Assembly (NCBI GenBank): GCA_964372165.1
Contig: CAYJPT010000015.1
Span: forward strand, 1-24,866
DNA length: 24,866 nucleotides
DNA from: CAYJAD01 sp964372165
GTDB taxonomy: Bacteria > Desulfobacterota > Desulfovibrionia > Desulfovibrionales > Desulfovibrionaceae
Direction of reading: 5' to 3'
Every line of letters starts with the position of its first letter. The first letter of the stretch is position 1. A program made the position numbers and the translations under genes. Of this stretch, positions 8,541 to 15,037 are shown in pieces. The notes beneath the pieces were generated by a model, which had not been told where the DNA came from, did no database searches, and saw nothing but the letters and a program-made list of their open reading frames with translations.

Positions 8541-8819
8541 CTATAATTTTTTTTGTAATTCAAATGACATCTCAGCCTCTTGCAAGAAGCGTTGACTAAT
8601 TGTTTCCGGTTGAATAGCCGAAAGAATAATATGGTTTGAATCAGTAATTAATATAGAGCGAGTTTTACGCCCTTGAGTTGCATCAAGTAAGCGTCCTTGC
8701 GCTTTAGCATCTTCACGTAATCGCTTCATGGGTGAAGATGATGGACTAAGAATTGAAACCACGCGCGAAGCCAAAACGTAATTATTAAAACCTAGGTTAA
8801 TAAGCAGTTGTGATTGCAT
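8541..8819 (-). CDS. RemA-like (DUF370) DNA-binding regulator family protein
   Basis: 92 aa. It shows the family features: N-terminal LINLGFNNYVLASRVVSIL, central SPMKRLREDAKAQGRLLDAT, and GRKTRSILITDSNHIILS. In Bacillus, RemA is a ring-forming DNA-binding activator of biofilm matrix genes. In Desulfovibrionaceae its targets are unknown, so only the family is claimed. The extra C-terminal RFLQEAEMSFELQKKL is a predicted helix. It starts 7 bp after the yicC stop, with only a weak GAG-type ribosome site overlapping the yicC stop, so coupling to yicC is likely. Confidence 0.88.
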   Translation of the reverse strand: MQSQLLINLGFNNYVLASRVVSILSPSSSPMKRLREDAKAQGRLLDATQGRKTRSILITDSNHIILSAIQPETISQRFLQEAEMSFELQKKL

Positions 8820-8826
8820 AAATTAT

Positions 8827-9708
8827 TTACTCAATATTTTGCACTTGTTCACGGCATTTTTCAAGTTCAGCCTTAAAGTCAACTACCAAGGCGGACAATT
8901 GCACATCAGGTATTTTATTACCGCAAGTATTTATTTCACGAAAACATTCTTGCAAAGTAAAATCAAGCTTACGCCCAACATCCTTACCAATTTGCAAAAG
9001 TTCAGTTAAGCGATGTAAATGAGTTTGCAAGCGGATTAGTTCTTCCGTAACGTCAAGTTTATCTGCTAAAATAACAATCTCTTGTGCAAAGCGTTGTTCA
9101 TCTAGTTCTACACCTTGTTGGCTTAGCACGTCAGCAATACGCTCACGCACAAGCTCCATGCGTGCTGCCTTAATTTCTGGAACTTTTGCCTCAATAACTT
9201 CGGACCACTCTTCCATGCGTAAAATACGAGCATTAAGGTCTAATTGTAATGCTTGCCCCTCAATTACGCGCGCTTCATTCCAATCTTCAAGGGCAACAGT
9301 CAAACCTTCTTCTAATCGTAAAAGTAAGTTTTCTTCAACTACGTCACCATTTTCTCCCCAAAGGGAGTTTACTCTCAATAAATCATTATAGTTGAAATTA
9401 AAATTTTCCTGACGACTTTTTGCAAAATTTTGTAAGGTATTTAACATGGCATTTGCCTGACTTACATCAAACATGACGCTGCGCTCAGCATTAGCATTAT
9501 AGTTTAATACAAGGGCTATATCTAATCGCCCTCTTTGTGCATGAGATCGTACTAACTTCTCAAGCGGTGCTTGTATGCTACGCACAGAAGATGGTAAATG
9601 CCACCGAATATCTAAATGCCGCCCATTGACACTTCGCACTTCCCATTGTTGTGTGTAGTGCGTATCTTCCACAAGGCATCGTCCAAATCCGGTCATACTA
9701 CGTATCAT
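8827..9708 (-). CDS. yicC: YicC-family endoribonuclease / stress-induced protein
   Basis: 293 aa from ATG 9708, chosen because GAGGA precedes it by six bases and the protein then opens with the family start MIRSMTGFGR. The 36 extra residues of the longer frame are Cys/Tyr/Phe-rich and not YicC-like. Further landmarks are EVRSVNGRHLDIRWHLP near the N-terminus and, at the C-terminus, VGRKLDFTLQECFREINTCGNK. E. coli YicC is an endoribonuclease that acts on small RNAs such as RyhB; the activity here is inferred by family. It is probably the first gene of the minus-strand operon. The upstream DNA has a TATACT box about 60 bases before the ATG but no convincing -35. Confidence 0.93.
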   Translation of the reverse strand: MIRSMTGFGRCLVEDTHYTQQWEVRSVNGRHLDIRWHLPSSVRSIQAPLEKLVRSHAQRGRLDIALVLNYNANAERSVMFDVSQANAMLNTLQNFAKSRQENFNFNYNDLLRVNSLWGENGDVVEENLLLRLEEGLTVALEDWNEARVIEGQALQLDLNARILRMEEWSEVIEAKVPEIKAARMELVRERIADVLSQQGVELDEQRFAQEIVILADKLDVTEELIRLQTHLHRLTELLQIGKDVGRKLDFTLQECFREINTCGNKIPDVQLSALVVDFKAELEKCREQVQNIE

Positions 9709-9814
9709 ACAAATCCTCGTTGACAAAGCATACTTTTCACAATAAAAATACTCAATATAAAACAAATATTTAGTATAAAAACAACACGATACAACTATAA
9801 AACAAGAGCTAGAC

Positions 9815-9895
9815 AAAAGCCAGCCTTGCTAGGCATAATTTAAATTAAGCTAGTTCGAATTGCAAAGGCTTTTTATAAAAATCGCACGGATTTTT
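9815..9895 (-). terminator. Hairpin region downstream of the FmdB gene, possible terminator
   Basis: Two inverted repeats follow the FmdB stop. AAAAATC/GATTTTT (9877-9883 and 9889-9895, 5-base loop) comes first. A wider AAAAGCC/GGCTTTT pair (9815-9821 and 9867-9873) has a TTTT end on the minus strand. Stems are A+T-rich and the second loop is long, so this is weak evidence for termination before yicC. Confidence 0.35.
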
Positions 9896-9905
9896 CTTAT
9901 GGCGC

Positions 9906-10145
9906 TCAGGAAAATCCACCACCACAAGCTCCACCACCACAATTGTTTTTAGGAGGTCTATTTGCTATTGGATGAACCGGACCAACTTTATATGGAAAAG
10001 CTCCGGTTTTTAGCGGGCTTGGTGCAGACAATTTCTTGCTCACTTTGCTTGATCCACAAATAGGGCATGGAGGAGTATCCTCAGTTGAGCAAATTTCTTC
10101 AAAGCTTTTAGCACATTGTTCACAATAAAAATCATACAGCGGCAT
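9906..10145 (-). CDS. FmdB-family zinc-ribbon protein
   Basis: 79 aa from ATG 10145, where AAGGA stands upstream and the protein begins with the family start MPLYDFYCEQC. The longer frame adds 31 unrelated residues. Zinc ligands are C8/C11 and C27/C30 (PPCPICG). The tail is the glycine/cysteine-rich CGGGACGGGFS often seen in this family. FmdB proteins were named for a putative regulatory role near formamidase/amidase genes; their function is not established. It is monocistronic with its own promoter and divergent from glucokinase. Confidence 0.9.
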   Translation of the reverse strand: MPLYDFYCEQCAKSFEEICSTEDTPPCPICGSSKVSKKLSAPSPLKTGAFPYKVGPVHPIANRPPKNNCGGGACGGGFS

Positions 10146-10185
10146 AAATATATCCTTGATAAAATGGTTTTTTATTTTTCGGTAC

Positions 10186-10213
10186 AATATATATCTACTT
10201 ATGGACTTGGCAA
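10186..10213 (-). promoter_or_regulatory. Predicted sigma-70 promoter of the FmdB gene
   Basis: On the minus strand TTGCCA (10208-10213) is separated by 16 bp from TATATT (10186-10191). This would start transcription some 30 bases before the ATG at 10145. Recognised by eye only. Confidence 0.45.
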
Positions 10214-10262
10214 GTTTAAATTTTAAAGCCATATTCAAAATGAACGTATTGCTCTTTTAGAC

Positions 10263-10304
10263 TTAAGGAAATGCTGATTTATTATGCAAACAGAATAAAT
10301 CAGC
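10263..10304. repeat. Copy B of the dispersed 17-bp motif, joined to a perfect 12-bp inverted repeat
   Basis: The motif AATCAGCATTTCCTTAA is on the minus strand at 10263-10279. It runs into the inverted repeat TGCTGATTTATT / AATAAATCAGCA (10272-10283 and 10294-10305) around a 10-base loop. The 305-bp gap between FmdB and glk (10146-10450) holds this element, the FmdB promoter, the nested hairpins at 10305-10383 and the glk ribosome site. A degenerate ATTTCTTTAA at 10417-10426 could be the opposite end of one roughly 160-bp element (inference). Confidence 0.55.
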
Positions 10305-10383
10305 AAGGCACACTGCCTTCATTCGCCCTGTGGGACGCAAAAAAACGTGTTTTTTTGCTCTCATTCGGCGTGAATCATGTGCC
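10305..10383. other. Nested hairpin structure upstream of glucokinase
   Basis: Three stems enclose each other: GGCACA/TGTGCC (10307-10312 and 10378-10383); ATTCGCC with GGCGTGAAT (10321-10327 and 10367-10375, two-base bulge); and the perfect GCAAAAAAA/TTTTTTTGC around CGTG (10337-10358). A small AAGGCA/TGCCTT hairpin (10305-10319) competes with the outer stem. The segment looks richer in G+C than the surrounding intergenic DNA. It may be a structured RNA, a leader of glk or a palindromic mobile element. No known riboswitch consensus was recognised. Confidence 0.45.
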
Positions 10384-10450
10384 ATGCACAAAATATTTTT
10401 TTACTTATTCGCATTAATTTCTTTAATTTTCAACGCTATGGAGTATTAAC

Positions 10451-11419
10451 TTGACACACGATATACTTTGCGCCGACATAGGTGGAACAAATAGCCGCTT
10501 TGCTCATTTTGAAATTCAAGGTGAACAAATAAAACTTTGTTCTGAATTTACTTGTGATACAGCTAAGTTACATAATACTGCTGAGGCACTAAAAGCGGCA
10601 GAGCAATGCGGTTTAAGCCCCTATGATGCCCATGCACAAATTTGGGGAGTTGCAGGCTTAGTTGATGCGCATGGGCTTGCAGCAAAATTAACTAATGCAC
10701 CATTACAGCTTGATTTCACAACAATTATACCACATAAAATCTCCAAGCCATTTCTACTACTTAATGATTTTGCATTACAAGCATGGGCCTGCCTTACTCC
10801 TGCAACTAACCTAATGCCTATTATCAAAGTAGAATCTCACCCTTTTAGAGCAATACGGGGCATACTTGGCGCAGGCACTGGTCTTGGTACTGCAACCCTT
10901 ATACCTAAAGCACAGCACAGTTGGGGCACATTACAAGCAGAGGGTGGACATACTGACATGCCTTTTTATGGTAAGGATGAGCTAGAATTTGCAGATTTTG
11001 CCCTTAAATATCTTAAGCAAGATAGGATAAGTGCTGAGGATATTTTGGCAGGCAGAGGTCTTAGTTTATTGCATGCATACACATACAATGAGGATACAAG
11101 CCCCGAACAAGCCATTAAAAAATTTTGGGATATTGATGGAAAAGAAAATCCACAATTACAACTTTACGCCCGCTTTTTAGGTCGTTTTTGTAAAAATTGG
11201 GTCTTAAACACTTTGTGCACAGGCGGATTATATCTTGGAGGAGGAGTATTTATGAAAAATCCAAATATTTTCAAGAGCCTGCACTTTTTACAAGAATTTC
11301 ATTGTGCTACTAGTAGCATGCAAAATGTATTAAAAAATACTCCTGTAAATCTTCTGACACAAAAGCATGCCGGACTATGGGGAGCAGCTTATGCTGCTCA
11401 AATACTATTTAACCGATAA
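10451..11419 (+). CDS. glk: Glucokinase (Glk family, PF02685 type)
   Basis: 322 aa. The start is TTG at 10451, with GGAG about seven bases upstream; the ATG just before it runs into a stop after three codons. Key elements: phosphate loop D9-IGGTNSRF, LLNDF with the probable catalytic D106, GAGTGLG at 130-136, EGGH at 164-167, and C-terminal LYLGGGV. It phosphorylates glucose at C6 with ATP in the cytoplasm. It stands alone between the hairpin-rich region and a convergent unknown gene. This is the Glk family rather than ROK, since the ROK cysteine cluster is absent. A glucose-phosphorylating enzyme hints at use of sugar or stored glycogen. Confidence 0.92.
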   Translation: MTHDILCADIGGTNSRFAHFEIQGEQIKLCSEFTCDTAKLHNTAEALKAAEQCGLSPYDAHAQIWGVAGLVDAHGLAAKLTNAPLQLDFTTIIPHKISKPFLLLNDFALQAWACLTPATNLMPIIKVESHPFRAIRGILGAGTGLGTATLIPKAQHSWGTLQAEGGHTDMPFYGKDELEFADFALKYLKQDRISAEDILAGRGLSLLHAYTYNEDTSPEQAIKKFWDIDGKENPQLQLYARFLGRFCKNWVLNTLCTGGLYLGGGVFMKNPNIFKSLHFLQEFHCATSSMQNVLKNTPVNLLTQKHAGLWGAAYAAQILFNR

Positions 11420-11454
11420 TGATGCAAAGCTTTATAATTTTATATATATTATTA

Positions 11455-11472
11455 TGTAAGCAAATACTTACA
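11455..11472. terminator. Weak hairpin between convergent glk and the 127-aa gene
   Basis: TGTAAG/CTTACA (6 bp) around CAAATA, followed on the plus strand by CTTTTAT. It lies 36 bases after the glk stop. The short A+T-rich stem makes terminator activity uncertain. Confidence 0.3.
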
Positions 11473-11491
11473 CTTTTATGATATTAAAATA

Positions 11492-11875
11492 TTATTTTGT
11501 AATAGTTAGGGGGATAGTATGCAAAGCTTGCCCTTGTTCTTCGGTACGCCCAAGTGCAAAGCTTATCGAATTTGGATCCCAACCAAGAGCGGTTGCTACT
11601 TCTTTAGCAATGCCAGCAGTATTAATCAGAGGGTGACGCTCAAAAACTTGTGGCAAACCATAAGTTAGGCTACATACAAGACATTTTCCTTCACGCTGAT
11701 GTAATTCAAAAGCTAAATTTGCACGTTGGTCTTCAATTGAACGTACAGATAATTTAATGGTGTAAGCTCCTTCTTCAACATCACCGTACAATGCCTCAAA
11801 AAAAGCATCACTGCGCTCAGCAGGAAGCAATGTATCCAGCATCTCTTGATTAATGACAGCAGATTGTGTGCTCAT
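11492..11875 (-). CDS. Conserved-looking 127-aa protein of unknown function
   Basis: The start is set at ATG 11875 because GGGGGA lies a few bases upstream; a frame from 11887 adds four residues. The sequence is soluble and mixed alpha/beta, with no signal peptide, membrane segment or metal motif. It has two separated cysteines in KCLVCSLTYGLP and a segment ERHPLINTAGIAKEVATALGW that reads like a folded-domain helix. It is a single gene with its own predicted promoter, between glk (convergent) and gluQ (same strand). I do not recognise a named family, though I believe similar hypothetical proteins occur in Desulfovibrio. Composition and well-formed ribosome site argue for a real gene. Confidence 0.75.
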   Translation of the reverse strand: MSTQSAVINQEMLDTLLPAERSDAFFEALYGDVEEGAYTIKLSVRSIEDQRANLAFELHQREGKCLVCSLTYGLPQVFERHPLINTAGIAKEVATALGWDPNSISFALGRTEEQGQALHTIPLTITK

Positions 11876-11904
11876 AATATCCCCCAATGAGTTTACTTAA
11901 GCAA

Positions 11905-11933
11905 GTTATATGTCAAAAACACATTAAAAACAA
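11905..11933 (-). promoter_or_regulatory. Predicted promoter of the 127-aa gene
   Basis: On the minus strand TTGTTT (11928-11933), a 17-bp spacer, then TATAAC (11905-11910), about 30 bases before the start codon. An overlapping TTGACA lies within the spacer. Confidence 0.4.
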
Positions 11934-11995
11934 GTGATAAATAGACATTAATTTTCAACTAATACCATATGCAGGCACAATTTTTTTATAAAATT

Positions 11996-12015
11996 TAATG
12001 CATTTCCAAGCATTA
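11996..12015 (-). terminator. Possible terminator after gluQ
   Basis: TAATGC/GCATTA (6 bp, 8-base loop). On the minus strand it is followed by AATTTTATAAA, six bases beyond the gluQ stop. The stem is weak. Confidence 0.33.
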
Positions 12016-12021
12016 GCCATA

Positions 12022-12993
12022 CTATAGTTGTAATATTTGCTTTACGTACTTATCATGCAATGTAATACCTTTTTCCTTCATACTTTGCATGTTTAAGCAT
12101 TGTGCAAAGTCAAAATCATCCATTAATTCTAAAAGATATACCTTTGTGATACTTTCTCTCAGGCCAGAAAGATAAGCAAAAAGCCCTACAATACTCTCTG
12201 GGCTTACCCCATCTTCTTTCAAAGCACGCAAAGTAAGAGATTCATGCCTTTTAGCTAGACGCTCGCCTTTATCATCAAGTAAAAGAGGCACGTGAGCATA
12301 TTGTGGAATATTTAAACCTAATAATTTACATATTAATATTTGTCTTGGAGTAGAAGCTAATATATCACTGCCCCTCAAAACATGTGTTATTCCCTGTGCG
12401 GCATCATCTACTACTACTGCAAGTTGATATGCCACCACGCCGTCAGAACGTCGTAAGGCAAAATCACCGCCGCATTGTTGTAAAGTATAACTTTGATGAG
12501 CAAAAATTATGTCTTCAAACTCTATGCAGTCTTCCTTAGGGCAACGCAAACGCAAGGCTGCTCTACGCCCCAAAGCTTCATGCTTACTACATTGTTCTGG
12601 AGTTAAGCTGGCACACAAACCAGTATACGGTGCTCCCATATCATCAATATGTGGCGCACCGGCAAGGCTGCGTAATTCTTTGCGGGTACAATAACATGGA
12701 TAAACATGACCATTTACTTTTAGTTTTTCAATAGCTTGCACATGTTCTGCATTTCTGGAACTTTGTAAAATGCAATCACCATCCCAATGCAATCCTAGCC
12801 ACTGTAAATCTTCTTTAATAGCCTCAATATATTTAGTTTTTGATCGTGCAGGGTCAATATCTTCAATGCGTAAAATAATACGCCCCTGTTGAGATTTTGC
12901 CCAAAGCCAAGCCCATAAAAAAGACCAAGCATTACCAAGATGTAAAAAACCAGTTGGACTCGGAGCTAAACGCCCTTGATGCATTCTTTTCAT
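12022..12993 (-). CDS. gluQ: Glutamyl-Q tRNA(Asp) synthetase
   Basis: 323 aa from ATG 12993; GTG 12999 and ATG 12984 are also possible and no strong ribosome site decides. This is a glutamyl-tRNA synthetase catalytic core without the anticodon-binding domain, the mark of GluQRS. It has RLAPSPTGFLHLGNA with the HLG part of the HIGH signature at 18-20, and RLAKR (245-249) in place of KMSKS. The zinc ligands C100, C102, Y123 and C127 match the GluQRS pattern. The enzyme attaches glutamate to queuosine at position 34 of tRNA-Asp. It is longer than the typical 290-300 aa, with an extra C-terminal stretch. A truncated GltX is less likely because the zinc site is intact. Confidence 0.87.
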   Translation of the reverse strand: MKRMHQGRLAPSPTGFLHLGNAWSFLWAWLWAKSQQGRIILRIEDIDPARSKTKYIEAIKEDLQWLGLHWDGDCILQSSRNAEHVQAIEKLKVNGHVYPCYCTRKELRSLAGAPHIDDMGAPYTGLCASLTPEQCSKHEALGRRAALRLRCPKEDCIEFEDIIFAHQSYTLQQCGGDFALRRSDGVVAYQLAVVVDDAAQGITHVLRGSDILASTPRQILICKLLGLNIPQYAHVPLLLDDKGERLAKRHESLTLRALKEDGVSPESIVGLFAYLSGLRESITKVYLLELMDDFDFAQCLNMQSMKEKGITLHDKYVKQILQL

Positions 12994-13033
12994 ACGCACA
13001 AAGTAACAACTTCTTAATAAGTTGAAAAGCTTA

Positions 13034-13050
13034 AATCATCATTTCCTTAA
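13034..13050 (+). repeat. Copy C of the dispersed 17-bp motif (AATCATCATTTCCTTAA)
   Basis: It has two differences from copy A and one from copy B. It lies in the 256-bp gap between gluQ and the propeller gene. That gap also contains a 16-bp palindrome of T6-ACGT-A6 (13084-13099) and the 17-bp tandem repeats, but no convincing gene. Confidence 0.42.
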
Positions 13051-13215
13051 AGAAAAAGTCTGCTATCAACACTTGAAAACTACTTTTTTACGTAAAAAAA
13101 TTGCCAGCAACAAAGTATGTCATACAATATTACTGCCAATTTTCAAATTACACATAAGTGATATCACAAGCCTTGCAATATTTTTTCAAAAAAAGATCAC
13201 CTTTGATAAGTTTTG

Positions 13216-13266
13216 TTAAGGGACAAGTTTTGTTAAGGGACAAGTTTTGTTAAGGGACAAGCTTTG
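13216..13266. repeat. 17-bp tandem repeat, three units, spanning the end of the propeller gene
   Basis: The unit TTAAGGGACAAGTTTTG is repeated at 13216-13232, 13233-13249 and 13250-13266 (the last with one change). A partial unit, GATAAGTTTTG, stands in front. On the minus strand each unit contributes TAA; the first, at 13252-13250, is the stop codon of the gene. The unit length is not a multiple of three. Confidence 0.9.
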
Positions 13267-14305
13267 TCTTAACTATTAAAAACGGTGGTTTACTAATGTC
13301 TTTACCATTATTTAAGGCTGCTGTTCTATTAAGCTGATTGACCACGCCATAAACATAGCCATCTTTAATAAACAAACCATCAGGCCACGATTGCCCCTTA
13401 GGCAAGCGAGCAATGTCTTTATAACTATCTTTTTGTGTAACACCAATAGTTTGTTCTTGTATATTAGTTATATAGACATTTTGCTTTTCATCCACTGCAA
13501 TACCATCACTAAAGGACTTTGGTCCATAAACTTCTATATTTTTTAATAATTCACTTTCACTTTCAAATGATTTTGCCGGCACACGAAATATTTTTGTGCC
13601 ATGTAAAGAACCAAAATATACCCATTCTTGCTGTGGATCTATAGCTATAGGATTAACAGGAGAGCCATTTTCTTTTTCAGATTGTAAAAATTTATTATTT
13701 TCTGCCATGCGTATACCTTGCCCACTGGTCATATCAAGAACAATAAAAGCAGGAGATTTTGGATCCTTGCCACGGGTTGGGTCAGCAATAATAATTCTGT
13801 TTCTTTTTTCATCTAACACAAAATCTTGCAAAAATGATGTTTCTTTCAAAGTGCTTGATGGAACTTTCAATATTTTATTCAAGGTATTTTTTTTAGTATC
13901 CCAAACAACAAATTGTCGAGTTGTCATATCCAAAATCCAAAGATTATCTTTGCTATCCATTTTTGCACCAATTGTGCTTTGAATCACAGAATTTTTACCT
14001 GTGACATATTCTGCATTTGGATAGGGCTTAGTACTGCCATCAGAAAAAAGCTCAACAACCTTTGTTTCAGGGTTTGAAAATGGAGAAACTGTTAAAAAAG
14101 TACGTCCATCGCTAGACATAGCCACATATCCAGGGCGTAAATGGTCAAACTTTGCAACAACTTCAACCACTGGAATATCATTTGTGCTTTTTTGAACTTC
14201 ATCTGCATAACTTAGGTTTGAGTTAAGCAGCAAAGGTACAATTAAAATCAACTTATACACAATACCCTTATTAAACAGTGTTTTTATCTGTTCTACTTTT
14301 AACAT
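13250..14305 (-). CDS. Secreted beta-propeller protein, yellow / major royal jelly protein-like
   Basis: 351 aa from ATG 14305, ten bases after GGAGG; a frame from 14353 lacks a site and would spoil the signal peptide. Residues 1-34 form a signal peptide: basic start, hydrophobic core KLILIVPLLL, and SYA before the predicted cleavage. The mature part shows repeated blade-like segments: NLWILDMTTRQFVVWD, FVLDEKRNRIIIADPTRG, IAIDPQQEWVYFGSLHG, SDGIAVDEKQNVYITNIQEQ and WPDGLFIKDGYVYGVVN. This is the pattern of the MRJP/yellow family (SMP-30/gluconolactonase superfamily shape). It is likely periplasmic, with ligand and activity unknown. It is a single gene, divergent from the NUDIX gene, with repeats at its 3' end. 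A generic SMP-30-like lactonase is the alternative. Confidence 0.75.
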   Translation of the reverse strand: MLKVEQIKTLFNKGIVYKLILIVPLLLNSNLSYADEVQKSTNDIPVVEVVAKFDHLRPGYVAMSSDGRTFLTVSPFSNPETKVVELFSDGSTKPYPNAEYVTGKNSVIQSTIGAKMDSKDNLWILDMTTRQFVVWDTKKNTLNKILKVPSSTLKETSFLQDFVLDEKRNRIIIADPTRGKDPKSPAFIVLDMTSGQGIRMAENNKFLQSEKENGSPVNPIAIDPQQEWVYFGSLHGTKIFRVPAKSFESESELLKNIEVYGPKSFSDGIAVDEKQNVYITNIQEQTIGVTQKDSYKDIARLPKGQSWPDGLFIKDGYVYGVVNQLNRTAALNNGKDISKPPFLIVKTKLVP

Positions 14306-14448
14306 TTCGATTTTTCCTCCGAAAAAAATTTTATGTGCAGGAGCATAATGCATTTTGTGAAAAATTCAACATGTTTTAGTAAACGCAGCAATAAATATAA
14401 TATTAAAGCTAGTTAATGCAAAAATGTTCTATTAAAAAAATTTGAACT

Positions 14449-14970
14449 ATGCAAGCTCTTGCATTCACATCGCCTCAAGCATATAGTGATTTTATGAAAC
14501 AACACCCTACTTGCTTACAGTGTGGAGCTAGGATGCCAAAATTTAGAAATCCTGCCCCGACTACTGATGTAATAATATATGACGAAAAGCTTGGTATTGT
14601 GCTTATTGAAAGGATGAATGAGCCATTTGGATTTGCATTACCAGGTGGTTTTATTGACTATGGCGAATGTGCCGAACATGCGGCAATTCGTGAAATGCGC
14701 GAAGAAACATCATTGGAAATTGAACTATGCGGTCTGTTGGGTGTATATTCTAATCCACAGCGTGATGCAAGATTTCATACTATGAGCATAGCCTTTGTTG
14801 CTACAGCCAAGGATATTTCAGCTTTAAGTGCGGGTGATGATGCCAAACATGCAGCTTTTTTTAAATTGAATAGTTTGCCTCCATTAGCTTTTGATCATGC
14901 TAAGATAATACATGACTTTACTTTGGTTTTGCAAAAAAAACGTGTACTTGCCCCCATTGAACAACTTTAA
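14449..14970 (+). CDS. NUDIX hydrolase with N-terminal CxxC segment
   Basis: 173 aa. A complete Nudix box lies at 67-89: G67, E73, R81-E82, E85-E86 within GGFIDYGECAEH and REMREETSLE. The usual last glycine is replaced by serine, which is tolerated in the family. Before it, CLQCG (C22, C25) recalls half of the zinc ribbon of NudC/ADP-ribose-type hydrolases, but no second pair is seen. It hydrolyses a nucleoside diphosphate linked to another group; the substrate cannot be read from the sequence. It is 67 bp upstream of NAD synthetase on the same strand, which makes an NAD- or ADP-ribose-related substrate plausible (inference). No clear ribosome site before the ATG. Confidence 0.88.
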   Translation: MQALAFTSPQAYSDFMKQHPTCLQCGARMPKFRNPAPTTDVIIYDEKLGIVLIERMNEPFGFALPGGFIDYGECAEHAAIREMREETSLEIELCGLLGVYSNPQRDARFHTMSIAFVATAKDISALSAGDDAKHAAFFKLNSLPPLAFDHAKIIHDFTLVLQKKRVLAPIEQL

Positions 14971-15037
14971 AATTGTCCATTTTGCTCAAGTCAACCAAGA
15001 GCGTAATTTTTAATTTTGAATATATGAGAGGAAAATT

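Noticed and set aside
7907..8563. Longer gmk start at 8563
   Set aside because: It lies inside the preceding gene and lacks a ribosome site, whereas AGGAG precedes ATG 8530.
8827..9816. Longer N-terminus for YicC
   Set aside because: The added 36 residues are unlike the family, and GAGGA stands right before the internal ATG at 9708.
9853..9861. GTTCGAATT, resembling a tRNA T-loop
   Set aside because: No acceptor, D or anticodon stems can be built around it; the region forms other hairpins.
13084..13099. 16-bp palindrome T6-ACGT-A6 as a terminator
   Set aside because: It has no loop or G+C stem and does not follow a gene end at suitable distance; probably low-complexity sequence.
13022..13219. 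65-codon plus-strand frame between gluQ and the propeller gene
   Set aside because: It starts with TTG without a ribosome site, is rich in Lys, Phe and Ile as random A+T-rich DNA would be, and contains the dispersed motif.
13216..13266. Tandem repeats considered as a CRISPR array
   Set aside because: The 17-bp units are directly adjacent without spacers, and no cas gene is present.
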